This document shows positions 35,805 through 44,547 of a stretch of DNA of 64,000 bases, piece by piece. The number at the start of each line of letters is the position of its first letter. Position 1 is the first letter of the stretch. Under the pieces are notes generated by a model. The model worked only from the letters and a program-made list of their open reading frames with translations, made no database searches and had not been told where the DNA came from. Both the position numbers and the translations under genes were made by a program. This stretch comes from Rosistilla ulvae (GTDB lineage Bacteria; Planctomycetota; Planctomycetia; Pirellulales; Pirellulaceae), in assembly GCF_007741475.1 (NCBI RefSeq), contig NZ_CP036261.1:62001-126000 (forward strand). Direction: 5' to 3'.

Positions 35805-36925
35805 GTTTTAATGAGGCCGTGACTCGATGGTCACGGAAAGGCATGGATCAGGCCGGGAAAATAAAAGCAGAGCGTGCTTCAATGAGGCCGTGACTCGATG
35901 GTCACGGAAAGCTGATCGGCACCGTCGTGGTGTTGGTCTATGAAGGGGTGCTTCAATGAGGCCGTGACTCGATGGTCACGGAAAGCTGGATATACAAAGG
36001 GGCTTGAACCGATCCACTACTGCTTCAATGAGGCCGTGACTCGATGGTCACGGAAAGTCCAGGATCCCAGCGAAGTCGCCGTCGCCAGGATCGCTTCAAT
36101 GAGGCCGTGACTCGATGGTCACGGAAAGGTCATATTCTACCTGTTGCACAGAGGAACCGTTCGCAGGGCTTCAATGAGGCCGTGACTCGATGGTCACGGA
36201 AAGGTGAAGTGAGTGAGGCCATTCTGGATTTTGACCCGCTTCAATGAGGCCGTGACTCGATGGTCACGGAAAGTGGGGGTGGGCCTCCGCGGGTCTTTGT
36301 CCCGAGGACAGCTTCAATGAGGCCGTGACTCGATGGTCACGGAAAGAGAACGATTGAGCAAGCCGAGAAGCGACATGGCATGCTTCAATGAGGCCGTGAC
36401 TCGATGGTCACGGAAAGTCCACTGTGTACTTGTTAGACTTGCCGCGGATTCGGGGCTTCAATGAGGCCGTGACTCGATGGTCACGGAAAGTGTACCGGCG
36501 CACGCGTTCCGGCGTTTTGGCAAATCGCTTCAATGAGGCCGTGACTCGATGGTCACGGAAAGGCTGGCGGTGTGGATGTGCGGGACAACTTCTTGGCCGC
36601 TTCAATGAGGCCGTGACTCGATGGTCACGGAAAGACTTCGCTACGCTTCGCCGCCTGCTTCCGCTCCGCCTGCTTCAATGAGGCCGTGACTCGATGGTCA
36701 CGGAAAGGAGGATTTCACCTCGGCCGCTGAGTCGTCAGCAAGCCGCGCTTCAATGAGGCCGTGACTCGATGGTCACGGAAAGCCGAAGCAACCGCCGCCA
36801 ACACGGCGAGGATGGCAGGCTTCAATGAGGCCGTGACTCGATGGTCACGGAAAGGCCGCCAACACGGCGAGGATGGCAGCAAGGAAACCGCTTCAATGAG
36901 GCCGTGACTCGATGGTCACGGAAAG
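35805..36925 (-). CRISPR. CRISPR array, 16 repeats of 36 nt and 15 spacers (type I-G)
   Basis: Repeats start at 35805, 35876, 35950, 36022, 36093, 36168, 36238, 36311, 36382, 36455, 36527, 36599, 36672, 36747, 36819 and 36890. Each has the dyad CCGTGAC-N6-GTCACGG. Spacers are 34-39 nt. Fifteen repeats are identical; the one at 35805 has two changes in its first five bases, marking the old (trailer) end. The leader is therefore on the cas side and transcription is on the minus strand, so that repeats end CCTCATTGAAGC and crRNAs would carry an ATTGAAGC 5' handle. The two newest spacers overlap in their source sequence. I saw no spacer match elsewhere in the window. Confidence 0.98.
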
Positions 36926-37132
36926 AGCCCAGGGGGCTGAGTGTACAATTTCTGCGGCTGCAGCGGAAGTCTGCGAGCGGTTGTCGGGTATGGGAGCTGA
37001 CGGGAGGTGGGAGTGCATTGAGTTGGTTCCTTGTACTGGGATTTGCTCGGTTTTTGGACTGCGAGCGGGGGGCCGGTTTTTCACGGCACCTGGCCGCTCG
37101 CAGTTCTCAAGGTCCAAAAAAATGAAGTCGAC
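36926..37132 (-). promoter_or_regulatory. CRISPR leader between cas4-cas1 and the array
   Basis: These 207 nt lie between the newest repeat and the cas4-cas1 stop, the expected place for leader, array promoter and integration signals on the minus strand. The sequence is G-rich on the plus strand with no repeat and no credible gene. I cannot point to a specific promoter box. Confidence 0.65.
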
Positions 37133-38929
37133 TCAGCGGGTTACGAAGACCGGAAACGTCTCGATCTCGCCGCGGACCATCTGCGCCATCAGCCGCGTTT
37201 GGATTTCCAGCAGCCGTCGATAGCTGACTCGATATTCGAACAACGGATGGGTTACCAACTGATCCATCCGCAATTCATAGGCGTGAAAAAACGCTTTGCG
37301 GCCACTGTCCGAAAGGAAGACTCCGCGGCCCCCAGGCACAAAGTGCTCCGGCGTTAGCATCCGGTTGTTGACTGCGGAGAGGACGACCGATTCGGCAATC
37401 AGCGGGCGAAACGGTTCCATCAAATCCAACGCCAATGCGGGACGGCCGGGCCGCGGCAGATGATAGAAACCGAGGTAGGGATCCAGTCCCACGGCGGCGG
37501 CTACGACGGTCAGGTCTTTTGCTAACAAGCTGTAGGCCAGGGAGAGCATCGCATTGATCGCGTCGCGGGGCGGTCGTCGGTTGCGGCCGTTAAAATCGAA
37601 GCTCCATCGTGGCGGTGCGGCGATCGCTGCGTCGGGATCAGCCGGCGCGTCGCCTGGTTTAAGCATCCCCGAAAAGGCACCGAAGTAGAGTCGGGCGGCG
37701 GTCCCTTCGACACCTAACAATTGATCGGCGCGAGTGACGTTGTGCAATCGCGCGGCGATCCGTTTCAGTTCGGAAATGATCTCCGTCGGCGGCGATATAT
37801 GGTTTCGCATCAGCAGCACGCGGCAGTTGCGAATCTTGCCTTCGATCAACAGTTTAGCAATCGCAAGGCAGCGGGCGGGGTCGTCTGCGAGGCGGAACTG
37901 CTCGCGGCGCAGCAGGATGTTTTTCAACCCGGTGCCTTGCAGCATGCCGTGAAAATAGCCGCGCCGAGAGAACATCACCATCGGCACTTCCAATGCGCAC
38001 AGCGTCTGGATCGCCTGAGTCGACAGTTGGATGTTGCCGAACAGATTCACTTGGTTCAGTTCCCTCAGTCGCACCTCCTGCAACAATTTTCCCTCTTGCT
38101 TGACCTGCAACACCTCACTCTTTTTGCCCACATACAGCCCTTGAGTGGTCAGGTAGAGCGGTCGTTGTTCATCGCGGGCCGTGGTTGGTAAGCGAGTTGC
38201 CGCGTCGCGGTTGGGATTGCGGTTGCTGCAGCGGTTCGTCTCGTCGGGTAGACAGATCGACGACAGCGAGCAGTGCGGGCATTTGGGGCTGTCGACCAGC
38301 GGCGGCGGTGGCATCGGCAGTTCACGCACGTGCCGTGCTTGGTCGACCGCTTGGCGAGTCAGTTGGATCAGGGCGTCGTCGATCTCGATCTCGACGCGTT
38401 GGCGGGTCTCGTTGAAGTAGAGGATCCCACGGTCACACTGAAACCCGTTTTCGCGCAGGACCAGAGCTTGCAGGCAGATCTGCACGCGTTCGGGAGGCCA
38501 GGCGCCGATCTGTCCGTCGACGCCACGCCGCGGTCGGCCGCGCTTGTAATCAACAGGCGTCGCCAGGTTCCCCGTCGCTTCGACTAGATCCAGCTTGGCG
38601 ATCACGCCCAGTTCATCGCTGGCCAGTGTCACGCTGCGGGCGTGAACCGGAACCGGTTGTGCTGCGGGATCAATTTCCCTTTCGGGAGAATCGGTTTCTT
38701 CATCGGTGGTCTCTTGTCCATCGACGAGATCGATCAAAGCCAACGGATCGACACGGGCGTCGACTCGGCGGTGGACGACATCGCCGTCGGCGGTGAAGCG
38801 GTTGCGTTGAAAGAGTCCCTCGACATGCATCAGGTAGAACAAACGAGGGCAATAGACAGCTTCGTTGATCATCCGAGCCGGCAGGTATTCGGCGTTTTTG
38901 ATTGGGGCGGCGAATGTGGCGGTGGTCAT
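37133..38929 (-). CDS. cas4-cas1: Cas4-Cas1 fusion (adaptation, type I-G)
   Basis: A 598-residue protein from ATG 38929; GTG 38959 would add ten residues. Cas4 part (about 1-230): Cys27 in VYCPRLFYL and C217, C220, C226 in CPHCSLSSIC give four iron-sulfur ligands, with RecB-type residues His53, Asp114 and VDYKRG (127-131). Cas1 part (from ~255): LYLTTQGLYVGKKSE, RELNQVNLFGN, MFSRRGYFHGML, then the helical nuclease lobe with AINAMLSLAYSLL, GLDPYLGFYHLPRPGRPAL and DLMEPFRPLIAE. It trims and orients prespacers and integrates them with Cas2. Cas4-Cas1 fusion is characteristic of type I-G (I-U) systems. It is the last gene before the leader. Confidence 0.93.
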   Translation of the reverse strand: MTTATFAAPIKNAEYLPARMINEAVYCPRLFYLMHVEGLFQRNRFTADGDVVHRRVDARVDPLALIDLVDGQETTDEETDSPEREIDPAAQPVPVHARSVTLASDELGVIAKLDLVEATGNLATPVDYKRGRPRRGVDGQIGAWPPERVQICLQALVLRENGFQCDRGILYFNETRQRVEIEIDDALIQLTRQAVDQARHVRELPMPPPPLVDSPKCPHCSLSSICLPDETNRCSNRNPNRDAATRLPTTARDEQRPLYLTTQGLYVGKKSEVLQVKQEGKLLQEVRLRELNQVNLFGNIQLSTQAIQTLCALEVPMVMFSRRGYFHGMLQGTGLKNILLRREQFRLADDPARCLAIAKLLIEGKIRNCRVLLMRNHISPPTEIISELKRIAARLHNVTRADQLLGVEGTAARLYFGAFSGMLKPGDAPADPDAAIAAPPRWSFDFNGRNRRPPRDAINAMLSLAYSLLAKDLTVVAAAVGLDPYLGFYHLPRPGRPALALDLMEPFRPLIAESVVLSAVNNRMLTPEHFVPGGRGVFLSDSGRKAFFHAYELRMDQLVTHPLFEYRVSYRRLLEIQTRLMAQMVRGEIETFPVFVTR

Positions 38930-39180
38930 GTTGGGTCTCGCAGGTGATTGAAGGAACACAGAACATCCGTGCGGGAGTTTTTTGTAAGCCTCCTTTCATC
39001 GTTTCCAAACGCATTTTGGGGAGAATCGAACTTACGTCGGCCCGCCCCGAAAAACTCGCTAAACGCTCGTTTTTCGACCCTCCCTGCTCGCGCCGGGCGG
39101 GTGAAATTGTGGGGGATTCAGTGCGACTTAACGATTGCGCGCCCTTTGCGTGGGAAAGTGCAATCGCTGATTTCGATCGC

Positions 39181-39471
39181 TCAAACGATTAAGCAAGGGC
39201 TGGCCAGGGCGGTGTAGGGTTGGCCCAAAGCTTCGATTACTCGCTCGCCTCGCCCGGTGGCGGGGCCGAGATCGACCAACAACACTTGGTCGTTGGAATG
39301 ATGGATGATCTGGCTCAGTTGGTCCTTGAGCGTGATCAGATCGTGTTGGCTCAGCTGGCATTCGAAGACCGAATACTGCAGATGGTCGCCCCAGTTCCGC
39401 ATCGTCTTGTGGACTTTGCGGAGCCGTTTATCGTCGCGGATGTCGTAGGTGACGAGAAAGATATTTCGCAT
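39181..39471 (-). CDS. cas2: Cas2
   Basis: A 96-residue protein with the Cas2 ferredoxin-like start FLVTYDIRDDKRLRKVHKTM (Asp at the tip of strand 1), LQYSVFECQLSQHDLITLKD and the DQVLLVDLG strand. It forms the dimeric core of the Cas1-Cas2 integrase. It lies between cas3 (138 nt upstream) and cas4-cas1 (251 nt downstream from the ATG chosen there); both gaps are non-coding and unusually long for a cas operon, so a separate adaptation promoter is possible. Confidence 0.93.
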   Translation of the reverse strand: MRNIFLVTYDIRDDKRLRKVHKTMRNWGDHLQYSVFECQLSQHDLITLKDQLSQIIHHSNDQVLLVDLGPATGRGERVIEALGQPYTALASPCLIV

Positions 39472-39608
39472 GGAGAGTGCTCAGGGAGTGGCAGAAAACA
39501 AAACGAGCAGCCTCCATGCGCCGCCGGGTCCATTCGTGAAACACGAACGACCTCGGCGGATGCATTGCTTGTTTTCAACCAGATTGTGAAAGAACAGGAA
39601 GAGTTGAA

Positions 39609-42600
39609 CTAAAACGCCAACGCGGTCGCTGGGGTTAGGTTCGGTGTTTTGCCAACGAGAATTCTTTGACTGCGGCAGACCTTTCCAATACCCAAGGGAA
39701 GCAGTTCGTCGTGTTGAAGGTTGTCTAGCTGAAGTTGCTGGAGTGAAAGCAAGGTCGATACGACATCCATCGAGGCGGGAGTGGTCCACAATGGCCAAGT
39801 CATAAAGGTGTTGGAAGCACGCAGCCCGCGGAATCCCACCGTTCTCAATCTGTCTCCTACAGGGATCGATTGAAAGAGAGGCCATGCTTCCAACGCCAGT
39901 CGGTTCGCACCGATCATGCCGCCGTTGGACTTGCGCGTTGGGTCACCACTGGGGGTGTGCCATTGGTAGGCATGGCGTCGATCTTCTCGTGGTTCAAGAT
40001 GCAACGAGACACCAGCAATTGGATCGGCATAGTCCCAAGGTTCAAAGAGTGTGCGTGAGAGGTGGGACGCGGCGGTTACGTCTAACAGGCCGCGGATGGC
40101 GATCGAATGATAATCGCGTCGCGATGTCTGCAACTGGGAAATGGCCTCGGGCGATGCCGAATCGGATCCGCTGCAGCTGGTCCAATCGGCGTCGCGTCGA
40201 TCGGATAGGGAAGCAGCTTTCGCGATCTGAAGATACAGCGAGCGTCTCTCACTCGCATTTTCGCATTTTGCCAAAAGGCTGGGGATGCGGAGCGCGGGAT
40301 GTTGCAAGTCTTCACTGGTCAACTGCTGAAGGAGCGCGTCGAGCACGGTGTCACTGTCGAGCGACAGCTCGTCAAGTGATCCAATCATCGGTCGCCATCC
40401 TCCATTCTGAGAGATCCAAGCGAACTGAAGCGGTCTTTCAGGAAACGCTCGGCTGAGCGTGGCGAATGTTCCAAGAGCCGCTAGGAATCCTAACGGCCGA
40501 GTGCCATCGATTCCCGCTAAGACAAGCTCGGTTCGTTTTTTGGGAGCTGGCCGACTATCGTCACGCTTCGTAGTGGGGAAATCGAGTTTCTGTGGCTCCC
40601 CGTTGCCGGGCTTCGCACTGGCGGACCAGTCGGCAAGTCGCAAGATCGACTCCAGGAATGCGAGGCCCCACCATCCGAATCGACGATTCAGCTTCCAAAA
40701 CTGTCCAGCGATACCCGAATCGATTTGATGTGCGGGTGTCCAGTCGGCGCGCTGTTGATGCGAGATCGCGGCGCCGCCAAACGGCTTGAGACTAAATCCG
40801 GGCAAGGTTTCGTCGACAGCGATGGGAGCCAGTGGCCGCGCGAATCCATGATGCGATGCGATCAAATGGCTCATCAACGTCATGTCGCAGGTTTCCTTGT
40901 GTTCGAATTGCTGCAACAGATCGACGCTCAACATTTCATGTCGAAAGCCGGTGTGTAGTTCGCTGCGCCCGCGACCTCCAAGCTGATCCGATTTGGCCCA
41001 CAGCGTTCGTTGCATGTAGGCAACCGCAACGGGTTTGCCCAGCAGCATCGCCTGGAATCGCGGGTCGGATTTACCAACATCATGTAGCTTGGCCGCAGCG
41101 TGGATCGATGCCTCCAGGTCGCTCAGCGGCAAAGCGTTGGTTAACCGCAACGACTCGGCCCAGACGTCCGCTAGATGTTGGTGGAGCGACAGTTTGGATG
41201 TCTCGAGCAGCGTGTCGTCGTCATCGAAGCTCGCCATGGGCAGCGGAGGCATCCCGCCGATTCGTTCGGTTTGAAGTCGCGTCGTCCAGGCGATACCACC
41301 TGGATAGCGTTCCAGTTTTTGAACTTCCTGGCGATCGATCAATCGAGCCAGTTTGGGGAATGAGTTGAGATTCTTGGGGGCGTCGGAATCGAGCGTCAGT
41401 GGTTCTTGCAAAGACTCGCGAACTTCGTCGATGATCGATTCTTTCGAGAATCCGACATCGGATGTTCCACTGGCCTTGAGACGCGTCAACAGCGCATCAA
41501 ACAAGGGGCTTGTTTCTGGATCGGGAATCAGCTTTTTGTGGGCTCGCAAGATGTAACGGGCACGGCTCTGTGAAAAGGCAGCTTCTGCAACATCGATCGA
41601 CGCCAACGGCTTGTCGGTCTGTCTGGGGGATTTCTCCTCCGTTGAATCTCGCGGCTCAGTTGGCGATTGTTGCCAAGGATCGGAAATCGGTTCTGCGGGC
41701 GCTCCCGGTACGTGACCAAACTGGCTCCAGCCCCCAAATTCTGCCGGAATCACAATCGTTGCATTGGGGGGAATTCTGTCGAGGTTGCGAGATTTGCTGA
41801 CGAGGAAACTGGAACTGTGGTTGTCGCCCCGATCTGTCGTTTGGCCATTGCTACGCTGGGCTTGGATTCCCTGCCAAACCAACAGACACCGATATCGAGC
41901 GTTATCCGAAGTGGCGGTCGAATTCCTTTTTTCCGCCTCGGGCTCTGCTTCTCCTAGGACATCGCTCGTCGAGTCGGGTTGGTCTTCTCCGCGAATCCAT
42001 TGTTTGAGTGCATGTAGAGGCACGCTCAACAACTCTGCTGAAGAAGGCGGGCATGCGGCCACCGCTTCGGTCCAAAGTTGTTGGTGTTTGTCGTAGCCTT
42101 GGTCGTTGTTTGGCTTCGCTGGAAATTCCAAATCCGCTCGCCAACAAACTCGAACTTCCGCCAATGTGTTGTCGGTTCCGTGAAGGAACATGGCGACATC
42201 GGGTTCAGGAATTGGACGCGGACTGGTTTGGCAGAGCATGTCCAAGTGGGCCGGCATGAGAACGGGAGCATTGGGAGCCGGTGCGGCTAGGTCTAGATCG
42301 GTCGGATTCGCCTGAATCAGCGCTTCGAATGCCTTAATGCCAAAGTCAATTTCTTGTTTTTCATCGACTAAGGTATTAAGCCAGTGCCATGTTCGGGCCA
42401 ATGCGTTTCCATAAACCGGATCGTACGGCTTTTCGTCGTTCAGTTTTGAAATCGCGGGAATATCGTGTTCCGCGGCAACAATTACTCCACGGCAGGTCGA
42501 TGCGTTGCCCAGTCGATTCAGTCGACCAAATCGTTGCCGAAGCGCGTCGAGCGATGCACACTGAGTGACCATGCCGTCAAAGTCGAGGTCGGCACCCACT

Positions 42601-43790
42601 TCGATGCATTGCGTCGCGACCACGAATTGGGGATGGTGTTCATCTTGACTGGCACCGGAACCGAAACGTTGCTGTAGTTCGTTTGTCAGCGAATCGCGGT
42701 CGCATGGTCGCATTCGGCCGATCATCAATCGACTCTGATCATGTTTCTTTTGGGCAAGCAAGTGATGAGTTGCTTTTGCGATGGCAACACGATTCACCAC
42801 GATGGCAATTTTTTTGCACCCCGATTCGGTTAACTTCATCGCCTGTTCGACAAGTTGCTTCGCGAGTTTATCGGCAAGTACCTTGCCTTTGGCACCTGGA
42901 GCGTCGGTCAACTCAACTGGCTTTTTGCATTCATGCCTACGTGCCAGCACTTTGTCAACTTTGTAGTCGGACTCTTCGTCGAGGGTGAGGAGCGTTCGAT
43001 CTGACTGGTCGCTCGGTGGCGTTGCTGTCATTTGCACCAGAGAAAACGGGAGATCGACAGGTTGTTCGAACCAGTCGTTGCCGCGATAGCGTTGGATTGC
43101 TTCTACCGTTTGGCTGAACGGGCGCGAGCAATGGGCTTCGTCCAGAATGACCAGACTGTCGCACGCGGTCATTGCAGCATGGATTGGCAGGTTGCGATCC
43201 GATACGCCGTAACCTCGGAACAGCATGCGTGACCCGACTTGGTCGACAGTGCTTGTCAGAACGGTTGGCTGCAATGGTGAGCGAACCCAAGCGTCGTCTC
43301 GGTAGATTCCACCTCGCAGTTCAAAGCAGTCCAACGGCGGTGCAGTTGGATCGTTGGCCAGCATTCTCAACCAGGTTGCCACGCGCAAGAGAATGTCGTT
43401 TGGGTTGGCAGTTTTGTCGTTTGCAGCATCCCACAGTTTTTCGGCCATCTTGCGGGTTTGGCGATAGGCTTCGTTGACGACAATGCGGCGGTCGACAACG
43501 AAGAAAATTCGGCGCGGAGCGGTGCGAATGCCGTTGGGGTAATTCGCTTCGCAAGCCTGGAACGCCAACGCAAAGACGGCGATGTCGATAGCCGCAGTCT
43601 TTCCGCTAGAGGTTGGCAGCTTTAGATAGTTGGGCCATTGCCCGCGACAGGCCGCTGTGGCAAGTCGTTTTTGCCATGCGAATGGCATGTATCCGTGGAT
43701 TGCTTCGTAAAATGCCGAGAAGTCTTCGATGGCCAACGGTTTTGTTTGCGCGATCATTGTTGGAAGGTTGGGCATAATCTGGTACCGCAT
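39609..43790 (-). CDS. cas3: Cas3 helicase-HD nuclease with C-terminal Cas8/Csb3-like domain
   Basis: A 1393-residue protein if started at ATG 43790 (frame open to 43859). Residue numbers use that start. Helicase: Walker A LPTSSGKT 58-65, DEAH 217-220, motif VI in QCASLDALRQRFGRLNRLG. HD domain is C-terminal to the helicase, as in GSU0051-type Cas3: KLHDVGK (His903, Asp904) and ASHHG (980-981). From about 1086 to the end a further ~308 residues begin ELVLAGIDGTRPLGFLAALG and contain EDRRHAYQWHTPSGDP and GANRLALEAWPLF, words I associate with Csx17/Csb3 (Cas8-like) subunits of type I-G. So one chain may combine target recognition and destruction. Fusion assignment is inference; helicase and HD are certain. 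Confidence 0.9.
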   Translation of the reverse strand: MRYQIMPNLPTMIAQTKPLAIEDFSAFYEAIHGYMPFAWQKRLATAACRGQWPNYLKLPTSSGKTAAIDIAVFALAFQACEANYPNGIRTAPRRIFFVVDRRIVVNEAYRQTRKMAEKLWDAANDKTANPNDILLRVATWLRMLANDPTAPPLDCFELRGGIYRDDAWVRSPLQPTVLTSTVDQVGSRMLFRGYGVSDRNLPIHAAMTACDSLVILDEAHCSRPFSQTVEAIQRYRGNDWFEQPVDLPFSLVQMTATPPSDQSDRTLLTLDEESDYKVDKVLARRHECKKPVELTDAPGAKGKVLADKLAKQLVEQAMKLTESGCKKIAIVVNRVAIAKATHHLLAQKKHDQSRLMIGRMRPCDRDSLTNELQQRFGSGASQDEHHPQFVVATQCIEVGADLDFDGMVTQCASLDALRQRFGRLNRLGNASTCRGVIVAAEHDIPAISKLNDEKPYDPVYGNALARTWHWLNTLVDEKQEIDFGIKAFEALIQANPTDLDLAAPAPNAPVLMPAHLDMLCQTSPRPIPEPDVAMFLHGTDNTLAEVRVCWRADLEFPAKPNNDQGYDKHQQLWTEAVAACPPSSAELLSVPLHALKQWIRGEDQPDSTSDVLGEAEPEAEKRNSTATSDNARYRCLLVWQGIQAQRSNGQTTDRGDNHSSSFLVSKSRNLDRIPPNATIVIPAEFGGWSQFGHVPGAPAEPISDPWQQSPTEPRDSTEEKSPRQTDKPLASIDVAEAAFSQSRARYILRAHKKLIPDPETSPLFDALLTRLKASGTSDVGFSKESIIDEVRESLQEPLTLDSDAPKNLNSFPKLARLIDRQEVQKLERYPGGIAWTTRLQTERIGGMPPLPMASFDDDDTLLETSKLSLHQHLADVWAESLRLTNALPLSDLEASIHAAAKLHDVGKSDPRFQAMLLGKPVAVAYMQRTLWAKSDQLGGRGRSELHTGFRHEMLSVDLLQQFEHKETCDMTLMSHLIASHHGFARPLAPIAVDETLPGFSLKPFGGAAISHQQRADWTPAHQIDSGIAGQFWKLNRRFGWWGLAFLESILRLADWSASAKPGNGEPQKLDFPTTKRDDSRPAPKKRTELVLAGIDGTRPLGFLAALGTFATLSRAFPERPLQFAWISQNGGWRPMIGSLDELSLDSDTVLDALLQQLTSEDLQHPALRIPSLLAKCENASERRSLYLQIAKAASLSDRRDADWTSCSGSDSASPEAISQLQTSRRDYHSIAIRGLLDVTAASHLSRTLFEPWDYADPIAGVSLHLEPREDRRHAYQWHTPSGDPTRKSNGGMIGANRLALEAWPLFQSIPVGDRLRTVGFRGLRASNTFMTWPLWTTPASMDVVSTLLSLQQLQLDNLQHDELLPLGIGKVCRSQRILVGKTPNLTPATALAF

Positions 43791-43910
43791 TTGGGAGGTG
43801 GTTCGAAGATGACGTGATCTGGCATCCCGTCGGGATGCGTGTGGGGTGGGGCTTGGCAACCGGAGGTGGCGCTGCGCTTACCTCCGGCTAATTGCTTAAA
43901 CGCCGCCGGG

Positions 43911-44066
43911 GTGTTGGTTGGATGACTGCGAAGCAGTCGCAGCGATTAGCCGGAGGTAATCGTAGTGCCACCACCGGAACACGTCGGTGTGTTGGTTGGA
44001 TGACTGCGAAGCAGTCGCAGCGATTAGCCGGTGGTAAGCGTAGCGCCACCACCGGAACACGAACCA
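43911..44066. repeat. two tandem 78-bp REP-like units beside the transposase
   Basis: Units at 43911-43988 and 43989-44066 share GTGTTGGTTGGATGACTGCG, AAGCAGTCGCAGCGATTAGC and a GCCACCACCGGAACACG end. Each contains small dyads (GACTGCGAAGCAGTC; CCGGTGG ... CCACCGG-type). A related hairpin, CCGGAGG ... CCTCCGG, precedes at 43860-43888. These lie between the cas3 start and the REP-associated transposase and look like its substrate repeats. Confidence 0.8.
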
Positions 44067-44100
44067 CCGATGAGACCGCATCCCGCAGGGATGCCAGCGT

Positions 44101-44544
44101 CTACTCCAAATATTGAGGATCATATTCAACTCCTGCCCGTTCTAACATGAAGATCAACTCGTTGCGGAAACTTTGCTTGCGATGATGTTCGCGCTGACTT
44201 GCGATGTATTTCTGCACATCCTTTCGCGCGGTCGCGCTCACGGAAAAGGCTCCGTATCCTTCTTGCCAGGCAAACGCTTCCACTCCAAATTCTTGGTGGA
44301 CCCACTTCGACGATTCCTTTTTCAGTTCGCGCATCAGGTCGGCGATGCGATGGATCGGCTTAAATCCAACCAGCAGGTGAACATGGTCTTCCACGCCGCC
44401 TATCCCTTGCGGGAAGGCGCCCAGGCCAGCCAGAGTGCCTCCGAGGTATTCATGCATTCGAACCTCCCAGTTGGGGGCGATCATCGGTTTCCGGTTTTTC
44501 GTGCTGAAGACGATGTGGCAGTGAAGGCTGGCATAGGTCGACAT
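44101..44544 (-). mobile_element. REP-associated tyrosine transposase (RAYT, IS200-like Y1) gene inside the cas operon
   Basis: A 147-residue Y1 transposase: LHCHIVFSTKNRKP, DHVHLLVGF (HUH metal motif His-Val-His), IHRIADLMRELKKESSKW, and a catalytic Tyr in VQKYIASQREHHRKQSF. Single-domain size and lack of IS ends fit the RAYT group that moves REP hairpins. It begins 3 nt after the csb2 stop, with GAGGTG overlapping that stop, so it is likely translated from the cas mRNA. REP-like units lie downstream of it (43860-44066) and upstream of the operon (47680-47850). The protein looks intact. Confidence 0.88.
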
Positions 44545-44547
44545 GAT

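Noticed and set aside
35841-36889. Self-targeting spacers
   Set aside because: By eye no spacer matches other parts of this window; the rest of the genome cannot be checked here.
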